Shown here piece after piece: positions 1 to 7,565 of a DNA stretch of 24,043 nucleotides; positions within the stretch are counted from its first letter, which is position 1, and each line of letters begins with the position of its first letter. The position numbers and the translations under genes are program-made. The DNA lies in NCBI GenBank assembly GCA_900539665.1, contig UQCV01000036.1, positions 1 to 24,043 of the forward strand, written 5' to 3'. This stretch comes from an uncultured Succinivibrionaceae bacterium. GTDB taxonomy: Bacteria > Pseudomonadota > Gammaproteobacteria > Enterobacterales > Succinivibrionaceae. The notes beneath the pieces are model-generated. The model searched no databases. It was not told the origin of the DNA and saw only the letters and a list, made by a program, of their open reading frames with translations.

Positions 1-81
1 ATAATGTTTAGAAAGCTGTCAAGTAGATTTCGGCAATTCATCTCACCACCTTAGAGGTGGGGGACTTCTTGCCGAGTTCAG
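1..81 (-). mobile_element. Left end of an IS200/IS605-type element (continues off window)
   Basis: Read on the minus strand, this stretch has a hairpin (CCACCT/AGGTGG arms, about 46-58) followed by GAGATGAATTG. The left end of the tnpB element at 16820 has the same hairpin type and the same GAGATGAATTG. The minus-strand tip CTGAACTCGGCAAGAAG matches the tip at 16820 (CTAAAATCTCCAAGAAG) at 13 of 17 positions, with the same spacing to the hairpin. Both tips directly follow a TTTAW pentamer (here TTTAA, plus-strand 82-86). The element body, including any tnpA or tnpB, would run leftwards out of the window. The boundary at 81/82 is inferred from this comparison. Confidence 0.6.
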
Positions 82-125
82 TTAAAACATGCAATTACAG
101 CATAGTTACTTTGGATCGTGGCTTA

Positions 126-1082
126 ATGGATATCAAGTCTATTGTTTGTCGTTTGGCAGCGCCAAAATACAGAATCGGTTTATGTGTGTGCTTAGGTTCC
201 TTAGGTAGTGAAGGCGTTTTATGTGGCGTCGAAAGCTTGCAGGCAGCTGGGCTCGCCGTACTCGCGGTATCTTTTTGGCAGGGAGTAAAATATGTCTATG
301 ACCAAAAATCAAGCCCCATAGATCCGGCCTTTAAGGATGAAGAGGTGGCCTTTTTGGCTCACGCCTTAAAAAATACAGAAGTGCAGCAACGTGAATGTTT
401 GGCGATTGGCTATAAGTTTTTGCACGGAATTGGCACTAACCGAGATTTTAAACAAGCTTTTGACCACTTTTACGAAGGGGCGGTTTTAGGTTCGGCTCCG
501 TGTGCGGTTGAAGTTGGATCTTTTTATGAGCAAGGGCGTTATAAACCACAAAATATGTTTTTAGCGCGTTACTGGTTTGAACGCGCTGCGATGTTAGGTG
601 ATGCGCAAGCGGCCTTTAAATTAGCTCATTTTTACAGTACGCAAACTGCTCGTTGTTTTAAAGGGCGACTAGCGTACTTCTTAAATTTAGCTTGCGCGCA
701 AAACGTGCCTGGAGCAATAAAGTTACGCACGAAGTTACAAGCTCAAAACTCTAAAGCTTTAGCTGAACCCATCGCTAAAGATGCGAAAGGGCAAGTGCCT
801 CTTAATGCAATCTATGATTATGCCCCGCGCCAAGAATTAAAAAGTTATATATACAAAGGTGGTACTTGTAGTCCGGCCGTAATTAGACTTGCTTTAAATG
901 AACTTGGTTTTAAGCCAGAAGATTTTAAAGATTACTGTTTTACGGAGGAGAATTTGCGTCCGGCTTATTTGAAGAAAATGCATGTTTTACATCCCGATGC
1001 TAACGGCGGTGATCATTCGCATGCAGAAGAAATGGAAAGGTTACGCCACGCCTATCGTTTGTTAGTAAAACTTGGAAGCTAG
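126..1082 (+). CDS. Sel1-like repeat protein with C-terminal J domain
   Basis: From ATG 126 the protein has about 318 residues. A hydrophobic stretch near residues 20-50 may be a membrane anchor. Residues about 93-200 carry Sel1-like repeats, seen as AxxLG, FYEQG and AARYWFERAAMLGDAQAAFKLA-type units. The last about 45 residues resemble the end of a J domain, with the HPD motif at about 289-291 followed by a helix (EEMERLRHAYRLL). J domains stimulate Hsp70 (DnaK) ATPase and Sel1 repeats mediate protein contacts, so a membrane-linked co-chaperone role is plausible but inferred. The open frame extends back to GTG 57, but that start lies inside the IS left end. ATG 126 is therefore preferred, although it has no good ribosome binding site. 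The inserted element may have removed the native promoter or N-terminus. Confidence 0.7.
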   Translation: MDIKSIVCRLAAPKYRIGLCVCLGSLGSEGVLCGVESLQAAGLAVLAVSFWQGVKYVYDQKSSPIDPAFKDEEVAFLAHALKNTEVQQRECLAIGYKFLHGIGTNRDFKQAFDHFYEGAVLGSAPCAVEVGSFYEQGRYKPQNMFLARYWFERAAMLGDAQAAFKLAHFYSTQTARCFKGRLAYFLNLACAQNVPGAIKLRTKLQAQNSKALAEPIAKDAKGQVPLNAIYDYAPRQELKSYIYKGGTCSPAVIRLALNELGFKPEDFKDYCFTEENLRPAYLKKMHVLHPDANGGDHSHAEEMERLRHAYRLLVKLGS

Positions 1083-1260
1083 ATCTTTATGAGCGAGCAA
1101 TAGACTCGTTTATGAAGCTTTACTTTTAGTAAGCTCCCTTAAGTCAAGTACCAACTTAAGTCTGAGATATAAAAACATGTAGCGCAAAATTGTGCTTAAG
1201 TTCGGATCTATAAGAGCTCAAGTACGAAAAATAGCTCATTTTACGTAGGTAAATGATAAA

Positions 1261-1350
1261 ATACCGCCCTTAAGTACGACCGTAATTTTTACTTATGCTT
1301 TTTAAAGTAAAAACCGGTATCAAGTTGTGTTGACCTTTTTGAGGTCACAC
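1261..1350 (+). promoter_or_regulatory. Folded leader upstream of the first NSS transporter
   Basis: The leader contains two hairpins. The first pairs TTTTTACTT (1286-1294) with AAGTAAAAA (1305-1313). The second pairs TGACCT (1331-1336) with AGGTCA (1342-1347) and can extend through GTG/CAC. The segment CGGTAT (1315-1320) can pair with ATACCG (1261-1266) or, in part, with ACCG (1279-1282), so alternative folds exist. The first hairpin also reads as a DNA dyad and could be an operator. No known riboswitch consensus was recognised. The rest of 1083-1260 shows only a weak hairpin near 1117-1136. Confidence 0.35.
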
Positions 1351-1376
1351 CAAAAACTAACAAGGAAAATTTTTTA

Positions 1377-2801
1377 ATGAGTTTGCAATCAGGGACTCAA
1401 GGAACCCGTGAAAACTTCTCAACGAGACTTGGGTTTATTCTTATTGCCGTTGGCTGTGCCATCGGGCTTGGTAATGTGTGGCGTTTCCCTTATATCACAG
1501 GGCAAAACGGTGGGGCTGTATTCGTATTTATTTACCTTGCTTGTTTGCTAGTGCTCGGGGTGCCGTGTGTAATGATGGAACTTGCGGTTGGTCGAGCCTC
1601 TCGCTCAAGTGTAGCTCGCGCTTTTGAAAAAACCGAACCTGCAGGGACTAAATGGCATTTAGCTAAGTATCCAATGTTGATTGGCCCTTACATCTTGATG
1701 TCTTTTTACACGGTGCTTACAGGGTGGCTTTTTTACTACATTTCTTCATTCATTAGTAATGATTTTGCGTCATTACGCGGCTTACCTGCTAAAGAAATGT
1801 CTGAAGGCATTGGCATTAAATTTTCTAGTTTGCTTAGTGATCCTGTGACGATGTATGGCTACACCATTGTCGTAATTGCTTTAGGTATGTTTGTTTGTTG
1901 GCGGGGCGTGCAAAAGGGGGTGGAAAACATCACTAAACCAATGATGCTCGCTTTGTTTGTGCTCTTAGCCGGGCTTGCTATCTACTCTTTGACGTTAGAT
2001 GGGGCGGCTGAAGGTCTTAAGTACTACCTCTATCCTGATTTTGAAAAAGCTGAACAAGTAGGCTGGATGAAGGTTTGCTATCAAGCGCTTAACCAAGCAT
2101 TCTTTACGTTAAGTGTGGGCCAAGGGTCATTGCTTATTTTTGGGAGCTATATTAAGAAGAATCGTTCACTAGCGCATGAGTCTTTGATTATTGCGGGACT
2201 TGATACTTTAGTGGCGTTATTGGCGGGGCTCATTATTTTCCCATCATGCGCTACCTTTAATATTGACCCATCATCTGGGCCTAACTTGCTCTTTATCAGT
2301 ATGCTCAATGTTTTTGTGGATATGGAATTTGGGCGGTTTGTCGGGCTCTTGTTCTTTATCTTCATGGGTTTTGCGGCTTTCACTACGGTTATTACAGTGA
2401 TGGAAGGGATCGTGGCTAATATGATGGAAATGATCCATTGTTCTCGTCGCGTTTCAGTTTTAATCAATTTACTTATTATTGGGTTAATTTCCTTACCTTG
2501 CGTTCTTGGCTTTAATGTTCTAAGCGACGTACATCCATTAGGTCCTAACAGTGGGATTTTGGATCTAGAAGACTTTATTGTAAGTAACAATATTTTGCCT
2601 TTAGGTTCTCTCTTCTTCGTGATCTTCTGTACGATGCGTTACGGTTGGGGCTTTAAGAACTTCTTAAATGAAGTTAACCAAGGTCAGGGTTTTGCTTTAC
2701 CTTATTGGGTTAAGTTCTACATGGCGTGGGTGTTGCCGATCATTATCATGGTAATTCTTATCATCGGTTACCTTGATGTGTTTGATATTTGGCACCTCTA
2801 A
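1377..2801 (+). CDS. Sodium-dependent transporter, NSS/SNF family (copy 1)
   Basis: This 474-residue inner-membrane protein belongs to the neurotransmitter:sodium symporter family, which imports amino acids or related solutes with Na+ (LeuT fold). The family signature is clear: GCAIGLGNVWRFPY near residues 26-39, the first-helix region that binds Na+ and substrate in LeuT, then GQNGGAVFVFIYL and MELAVGRASRSS. Many hydrophobic segments follow, about 11-12 in all, and the length is normal for bacterial members. Start ATG 1377 has AAGGA at 1362-1366 as its ribosome binding site. The substrate cannot be read from sequence; members include tryptophan, tyrosine and other transporters. A strong terminator follows at 2864-2896, so it seems to be transcribed separately from its downstream paralog. 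Confidence 0.93.
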   Translation: MSLQSGTQGTRENFSTRLGFILIAVGCAIGLGNVWRFPYITGQNGGAVFVFIYLACLLVLGVPCVMMELAVGRASRSSVARAFEKTEPAGTKWHLAKYPMLIGPYILMSFYTVLTGWLFYYISSFISNDFASLRGLPAKEMSEGIGIKFSSLLSDPVTMYGYTIVVIALGMFVCWRGVQKGVENITKPMMLALFVLLAGLAIYSLTLDGAAEGLKYYLYPDFEKAEQVGWMKVCYQALNQAFFTLSVGQGSLLIFGSYIKKNRSLAHESLIIAGLDTLVALLAGLIIFPSCATFNIDPSSGPNLLFISMLNVFVDMEFGRFVGLLFFIFMGFAAFTTVITVMEGIVANMMEMIHCSRRVSVLINLLIIGLISLPCVLGFNVLSDVHPLGPNSGILDLEDFIVSNNILPLGSLFFVIFCTMRYGWGFKNFLNEVNQGQGFALPYWVKFYMAWVLPIIIMVILIIGYLDVFDIWHL

Positions 2802-2863
2802 GCTAAAGCGTAGAAAGGTTAGGTTTAACTTAGGTATTTAAACTTAGCTGGCCCTTGTTACAT

Positions 2864-2896
2864 AAACCGCCTTTTCGTTGGAATCGGCGGTTTTTT
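2864..2896 (+). terminator. Intrinsic terminator after NSS copy 1
   Basis: AAACCGCC (2864-2871) pairs with GGCGGTTT (2886-2893), followed by a run of T to 2896. It lies 63 bases past the stop codon. Confidence 0.85.
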
Positions 2897-3036
2897 AGGA
2901 TTTAAAATCGCTTCATTAAATATTGCGTCCTATAAAAAAACTTCCATTTTTGGGGGCATAAGTAAAACCGCAAAATCTACGAAAACTCCGCATAATCTCA
3001 AATTGTCATAGCCAAATATATGCCATAAAAAGGCAA

Positions 3037-3081
3037 AGTATAAAAATACTAGGAATAAGCTAGGAGTGGATGGTTTATAAT
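3037..3081 (+). promoter_or_regulatory. Possible promoter region of NSS copy 2
   Basis: A consensus -10 hexamer TATAAT lies at 3076-3081, about 57 bases before the start codon. No convincing -35 is found at 16-18 bases. A small dyad, AGTAT-AAAA-ATACT (3037-3050), sits where an operator could lie. The remainder of the gap 2897-3137 is AT-rich with nothing else recognised. Confidence 0.35.
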
Positions 3082-3137
3082 AGGACGAAAATTTTTTTAG
3101 GCAGTAATCAAGATGCTGCTTGACTTGAGAATTTATT

Positions 3138-4544
3138 ATGGATGATTTGAACATAAACCAAGCCCAATCCACTTCGCGTGAAAGCTTTTCAGGACGCTTG
3201 GGCTTTATATTAGTAACCGCAGCTTGCGCTATTGGCCTGGGGAACATTTGGCGTTTCCCTTATATCGTAGGGCAATACGGTGGGGCATATTTTGTTTTAA
3301 TTTATTTGTTCTTCTTAGTAGTTTTAGGTTTGCCATTATTGGTGATGGAACTATCAGTAGGTCGCGCTTCAAGAGCGTCTATTGCAGGTTCTTTTGAAAA
3401 ACTCGAAGGCAAACACCGTGCTTGGCACCTCAATAAATATTGGATGCTAAGCGGGAATTATTTCTTGCTAAGCTTTTACACGGTAGTTACGGGCTGGATT
3501 ATTAGCTACTTTGTAGGTTTTTGCCAAGGTGAATTTGCGGGGATGACTCGCGAAATGGCCGGGGCTCAATTTGGGGCTTTATTACAAAACAGCTCTGAAC
3601 AGATCTACATGACGATGTTAGCCATAGGTGTTTCTATTTTAGTTTGTGCTTTTGGGCTCAAGCGTGGGGTAGAACGCATCATTAAGATTATGATGGTGTT
3701 ACTCTTTTTGTTCTTAGTGATCTTAGCTGTGCATTCCTTGATGATGAAAAACGCAGTTGAAGGCTTAAAGTATTACTTGTTGCCTAATTGGCAGGCTTTA
3801 GTCGATGCCGGTTTTGGGCGGGTGATTTTTGCGGCCATGGGACAGGCTTTCTTTACCTTAGGGATTGGGGTCGGTTCGATCCAGATTTTTGGGAGTTATA
3901 CCTCGAAGAATCGCTCTTTGTGTCATGAAGCAGTGTGGATTACCATGCTCGATACTGGGGTCGCTTTAATGGCGGGGTTAATTATCTTCCCGGCTTGTTT
4001 AAGCTTTGGTTTACACCCAGATTCAGGTCCAGGTTTACTCTTTGTAACCATGACTAATATCTTTGGGAGCATGCCACTAGGGCAATTTTGGGGATCATTT
4101 TTCTTCTTTTTAATGACGTTAGCAGCGGTTTCAACTTTGATTGCAGTTTTTGAGAATATTATTGCGATTGTGATGGAACTCTTTAGGCTTCGTCGTTTAA
4201 CCTCAGTTGTAATTAATGCGGTCATCATTGCGGCTATTTCTCTTCCTTGTATCTATGGGTTTAATGAATGGAAGTCATTTACTCCATTTGGTCCAGGTTC
4301 AGTCGTTCTTGATTTAGAAGATTTTATCTTAACTAATAACATCTTGCCGTTAGGGGCGCTAGTTTATGTGCTCTTTTGTACCATTAAATGGGGGTGGGGT
4401 TGGAATAACTTCTATAAAGAAGCTAACGCTGGGGCAGGCCTTAAATTAAGCTCCTCCTTAAGCGTTTATATGAAGTATATCTTGCCTCTTCTTATCATCT
4501 TTATTTACGTCTTCGGCTATCTTGATAAGTTCTTTACCAACTAG
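3138..4544 (+). CDS. Sodium-dependent transporter, NSS/SNF family (copy 2)
   Basis: This 468-residue protein is a close paralog of the gene just upstream. The two align from the N-terminus (RLGFILV..CAIGLGNIWRFPY, near residues 21-42) through MELSVGRASRAS to the C-terminal segment LDLEDFILTNNILPLG. It carries the NSS Na+-binding signature in the first helix and the usual series of hydrophobic helices. The pair is best explained by tandem duplication followed by divergence, perhaps with altered substrate preference (inference). Start ATG 3138 has only a weak ribosome binding site (TTGAGA). It has its own -10-like TATAAT at 3076 and its own terminator at 4555-4588, so the two copies are probably regulated separately. 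Confidence 0.93.
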   Translation: MDDLNINQAQSTSRESFSGRLGFILVTAACAIGLGNIWRFPYIVGQYGGAYFVLIYLFFLVVLGLPLLVMELSVGRASRASIAGSFEKLEGKHRAWHLNKYWMLSGNYFLLSFYTVVTGWIISYFVGFCQGEFAGMTREMAGAQFGALLQNSSEQIYMTMLAIGVSILVCAFGLKRGVERIIKIMMVLLFLFLVILAVHSLMMKNAVEGLKYYLLPNWQALVDAGFGRVIFAAMGQAFFTLGIGVGSIQIFGSYTSKNRSLCHEAVWITMLDTGVALMAGLIIFPACLSFGLHPDSGPGLLFVTMTNIFGSMPLGQFWGSFFFFLMTLAAVSTLIAVFENIIAIVMELFRLRRLTSVVINAVIIAAISLPCIYGFNEWKSFTPFGPGSVVLDLEDFILTNNILPLGALVYVLFCTIKWGWGWNNFYKEANAGAGLKLSSSLSVYMKYILPLLIIFIYVFGYLDKFFTN

Positions 4545-4554
4545 AGGTAAATTA

Positions 4555-4588
4555 AAACTCGGAACTTTATGTGGTTCCGAGTTTTTTT
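4555..4588 (+). terminator. Intrinsic terminator after NSS copy 2
   Basis: An 11-bp perfect stem, AAACTCGGAAC (4555-4565) with GTTCCGAGTTT (4574-4584), runs into a T tract to 4588. It lies just past the stop of the transporter. Confidence 0.92.
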
Positions 4589-4619
4589 ACCAAAAAACTA
4601 CCTAAAAACGCTTTTAAAC

Positions 4620-4656
4620 CACACTTTTTTCTTAAGAAAAGTGTGTTTTTTTTTTA
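4620..4656 (+). terminator. Second intrinsic terminator before feoA
   Basis: CACACTTTT (from 4620) pairs with AAAAGTGTG (4637-4645), followed by about ten T. Together with the hairpin at 4555 it forms a double terminator that insulates feoAB. Confidence 0.8.
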
Positions 4657-4678
4657 AAGTGGAAAAAAAACCGTTATA

Positions 4679-4776
4679 TGTTTTGTTAGTTATTGCTTAC
4701 AAAAATAAATTTTGCTAACATGGCAGGTGTTTTGTTAGTTGTTGCTTACAAAAGTAAATTTTGCCAACATGACTAA
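4679..4776 (+). repeat. Two tandem 49-bp repeats, each promoter-like, upstream of feoA
   Basis: Units at 4679-4727 and 4728-4776 match over about 43 bases with three differences, all transitions. Each holds a partial dyad TTTGT...ACAAA and a promoter-like arrangement. In unit 1 this is TTGCTT (4693-4698), 17 bases, then TAACAT (4716-4721). Unit 2 has the same -35 and spacing but CAACAT as its -10. They lie 35-130 bases before feoA. In other bacteria feo genes are controlled by Fur and FNR. The repeats do not clearly match either consensus, so the regulator is unknown. Confidence 0.6.
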
Positions 4777-4810
4777 GTGTTGAGGCTAGAAATAAATAGA
4801 GAGGAGCCAA

Positions 4811-5032
4811 ATGCTGTTAAGCCAAATGCAAACGCATGAAACCCGGCGCATTAAAAGTATTTTAGAAACTAATAAAGCGCATGCACGTAGACTTTGTGAA
4901 ATGGGTTTTTTGCCAGGAACTAAAATTACAGTAGCGCGCCGAGCACCACTCAATTCACCAATTGCAGTGCGCCTTCGGGGCTATGAGATCATCATCGGAA
5001 TTTACGATGCCGGTTTGATCGAGGTGGAATAA
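4811..5032 (+). CDS. feoA: FeoA, ferrous iron transport accessory protein
   Basis: This 73-residue cytoplasmic protein has the SH3-like FeoA fold pattern: LCEMGFLPGTKITVARRAPLNSP, then a basic strand (AVRLRGYEIIIG) and a final hydrophobic strand. FeoA works with the FeoB permease in Fe2+ uptake, probably by modulating its GTPase or assembly. The length is typical (about 75 in E. coli). A good ribosome binding site, GAGGAG, precedes ATG 4811. The stop codon shares one base with the feoB start (TAATG at 5030-5034), so the two genes are translationally coupled. No feoC follows feoB in this window. Confidence 0.93.
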   Translation: MLLSQMQTHETRRIKSILETNKAHARRLCEMGFLPGTKITVARRAPLNSPIAVRLRGYEIIIGIYDAGLIEVE

Positions 5033-7308
5033 TGAGTAACGAACAAAATAAAACCAATATCAATTCAAATTCTGCAGAAAGTTTTTATGGCAAATCGGCG
5101 CTTAGTGGCAACGCTAAGCCAGCTTGTTGCTGTTGTCATGAATCACAACCACGTCTTGGCGCTAAGCACGTCATGTTAGTGGGGAATCCTAACTGTGGTA
5201 AAAGCACCATCTTTAATAAATTATGTCACGCTAGTGTCCGTACTGGGAATTACCCTGGGGTTACGGTTGAGCGCCACGTTGGCAATTACAATGACGAAAT
5301 CCAGTTTATTGATCTTCCAGGAATTTATTCCTTAACTTCAGCCACAGATGAAGAACGAATTGCAACTTATGAGTTAATAGAACAAGAAGCAGAACTTGTC
5401 GTCAATATTGTGGACGCCTGTTCGCTTGAACGTGGGCTTTATTTAACTTATGAGTTATTGCTTTTAGGTAAACCTGTAATCATGTTATTAAACATGTGGG
5501 ATAGTTTAAAACCACGTGGGATTACGATTGCCCCAGAAGAATTAAGCCGTCATTTAGGGATTAAAGTCATTCCTTATAGTGCGGTTACGGGACTTGGGGA
5601 ACCAGAATTTAGAGCAATCTTAGATAGCGGTGATTTTGGTCAGGCGGCGCCTAGGTGTCAGGAAGAACCGGCAATTGCCCAAATTCTTGATAACTTAAAA
5701 CAAGAGGTGCCAGCTCCATTTGATGCCCATGGGAACTTTTGGGCTAAAGCGGCGTTAGTTAATGATGAATGCCCGCAAGCATTAAGAACGGAACCAAAGT
5801 TTGCGCAAGCGCTTAATAAAGCCAAACAGGAATTAGAAGCGCTAGAACCTGGCGTAGAAATCTACCAAATTTTAGCGGAAGCACGCTATCGCCAAATTGA
5901 AGAAGCTTTAAAAGCGGTTCACACCAAAGCTAAAGGCGATGGGGTGTCTCATCGCATAGATTTCTTCTTGTTAAATCGTTATCTCTCGTTACCTATATTC
6001 TTTGTAATCATGGGGTTCGTGTATTACGTGTCGATAACATGGTTAGGAGCTATTCTTACCGATTGGATCAATGACACGTTAGTCGGGGAAACGATAAATC
6101 CTGCGGTAAGCGAGTGGCTCGACACCGTTTCCGCTCCAGCTTGGCTGACAGGGTTAATTTGCGACGGGATCATAAATGGGGTCGGGGCAGTGCTTGGCTT
6201 CGTACCGCAAATGATGATTTTATTTACGTTGTTATCGCTTCTAGAAGAATGCGGTTATATGACACGTGCGGCCTTTATTCTCGATCGTTTCTTTAACTTC
6301 TTAGGGTTATCAGGTAGAGCGTTTATTCCTTACTTGATTGGCTCTGGTTGTGGGGTACCAGCCTTGATGACGGCGAGAACTTTAGGAACGGAAAGCGAAC
6401 GGCGCACGGTGTTATTTACCACAACTATGATCCCATGCGGGGCTAAATTGCCGGTAATTATCGTTTTTGCAGGCGCAATCTTTAACGATGTACCGTTCTT
6501 TGCACCAGGTATGTACCTGCTCTCCGTCCTTGTAATTGTGTGTGCATCTTTAATTTTAAGTAAGTTTAAGGCTTTCAGATCAGCGGCTAACCCGATGTTA
6601 CTAGAGCTACCAACTTACCATATTCCAAGCTTACGCGTTGTGTGGCGTACGGTGTGGCAGCGCTCACGTGCCTTTATCTATAAAGCTGGGACCATTATTT
6701 TAGGTTCAGTAGTTGTTATTTGGTTCTTATCTTCCTTTACGTTCCATCATGACGGTAAGTTTATTGACATGGTTGAGTCAGAAGAAGAAACAGATATCAG
6801 CGTCTTAGCGGATGTCTCTAAGCCAATAACCGTGCTGTTTGAACCAATGGGATTTGAGTCATATAAACCTGTAGTTGCAAGTGTAATAGGCTTAGTCGCT
6901 AAAGAAAACTTAGTGAGCTCTTTAGCCGTCCTTTCAGGTTCCGAATCGGAAGAAGATGAAGGTTTTGGAGAACGCTTACTAGGTGTCTTCAATGGTGATA
7001 AAGTAGCAGCTTTTGCATTTGTGTTCTTTAACTTGTTTACTTTACCGTGCTTTGCTGCCATTGGAGTTTTAAGGCGTGAATTTGAAAATCGTAAGTTCTT
7101 TTTCCGAGCTTTAGGTTTCATTATGCTCTTTAGCTATTCGTTGGCGGTGGCAATTTACCAGATAGGGCAAATTGTGCTTGATCCGACAAGGCTTGCTTCT
7201 CCTGGTGGCATAGTCGCGGTGTTAATTGTGTTAATCTATGCTTATCTACTATTTATTAAGCGTCGTCCAAAGACTGATGAAAAGATTGATTTCTTAATGC
7301 TTAAGTAA
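5032..7308 (+). CDS. feoB: FeoB, ferrous iron transport protein B
   Basis: This 758-residue inner-membrane Fe2+ transporter has an N-terminal G-protein domain. G1 is GNPNCGKS at residues 51-58, G3 is DLPG at 94-97, G4 is NMWD at 154-157 and G5-like SAVTG is at about 183-187. A helical region follows (about 200-300), then the membrane domain with two Gate motifs: one around GSGCGVPALMTART (about residue 437) and MIPCGAKLP (about 464). The length is close to E. coli FeoB (773). An unusual N-terminal extension of about 45 residues includes four consecutive cysteines and a histidine (CCCCH, 32-36). This could bind metal or replace the missing FeoC iron sensor, which is speculation. The gene overlaps feoA by one base, and expression probably starts at the repeats upstream of feoA. 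Confidence 0.96.
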   Translation: MSNEQNKTNINSNSAESFYGKSALSGNAKPACCCCHESQPRLGAKHVMLVGNPNCGKSTIFNKLCHASVRTGNYPGVTVERHVGNYNDEIQFIDLPGIYSLTSATDEERIATYELIEQEAELVVNIVDACSLERGLYLTYELLLLGKPVIMLLNMWDSLKPRGITIAPEELSRHLGIKVIPYSAVTGLGEPEFRAILDSGDFGQAAPRCQEEPAIAQILDNLKQEVPAPFDAHGNFWAKAALVNDECPQALRTEPKFAQALNKAKQELEALEPGVEIYQILAEARYRQIEEALKAVHTKAKGDGVSHRIDFFLLNRYLSLPIFFVIMGFVYYVSITWLGAILTDWINDTLVGETINPAVSEWLDTVSAPAWLTGLICDGIINGVGAVLGFVPQMMILFTLLSLLEECGYMTRAAFILDRFFNFLGLSGRAFIPYLIGSGCGVPALMTARTLGTESERRTVLFTTTMIPCGAKLPVIIVFAGAIFNDVPFFAPGMYLLSVLVIVCASLILSKFKAFRSAANPMLLELPTYHIPSLRVVWRTVWQRSRAFIYKAGTIILGSVVVIWFLSSFTFHHDGKFIDMVESEEETDISVLADVSKPITVLFEPMGFESYKPVVASVIGLVAKENLVSSLAVLSGSESEEDEGFGERLLGVFNGDKVAAFAFVFFNLFTLPCFAAIGVLRREFENRKFFFRALGFIMLFSYSLAVAIYQIGQIVLDPTRLASPGGIVAVLIVLIYAYLLFIKRRPKTDEKIDFLMLK

Positions 7309-7431
7309 AGTGAGACCGTAAAAGGATCAAACAAAAAAAAGAGTACAAATAAAAGAAAAGAGTACAGATAAACGTAAAAATAAAAGCAAAGGGAGTAAAT
7401 CGCTTAGGCGTTTCCCAAATACCAAAATGAG

Positions 7432-7478
7432 AAAAAGCGGCTCGATTAAGGTTTAATCTAGAGTCGCTTTTTTATTTT
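7432..7478 (+). terminator. Terminator downstream of feoB
   Basis: AAAAAGCG (7432-7439) and CGCTTTTTT (7465-7473) enclose a longer imperfect stem that contains GATTAA/TTAATC. A T-rich tail follows on the plus strand. The A-run on the left makes it potentially bidirectional between the convergent feoB and dapE. The gap 7309-7431 is A-rich and holds two copies of an AAAAGAGTACA-type motif (about 7337 and 7356). Confidence 0.75.
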
Positions 7479-7508
7479 AAGCGTTTAAAAGTGCGCTTTA
7501 AATAGAAG

Positions 7509-7533
7509 CAAAAAGGCGCCCCAAAGGGCGCCT
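7509..7533 (-). terminator. Terminator downstream of dapE
   Basis: AGGCGCCC (7514-7521) pairs with GGGCGCCT (7526-7533) around a four-base loop. On the minus strand the stem runs into a short T tract (A-run 7509-7514 on the plus strand), as expected for the end of the dapE transcript. Confidence 0.75.
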
Positions 7534-7565
7534 AGAAAGGGGCGTAAATTAAAAACGCCTTAAAG

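Noticed and set aside
2147..2590. 147-codon frame on the minus strand
   Set aside because: It lies wholly inside the NSS copy 1 gene, which has a clear family signature. The minus-strand product is Lys/Ser/Ile-rich with no recognisable domain or ribosome binding site.
2930..3247. 105-codon minus-strand frame overlapping the start of NSS copy 2
   Set aside because: It overlaps the conserved N-terminus of the transporter and has no promoter or ribosome binding site of its own. Judged chance in AT-rich DNA.
4679..4776. CRISPR-like repeats
   Set aside because: There are only two direct, adjacent units with no spacers, and they sit in a promoter position before feoA.
6747..7121. 124-codon minus-strand frame inside feoB
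   Set aside because: It is antisense to a conserved membrane protein, Lys/Ser-rich and without features.
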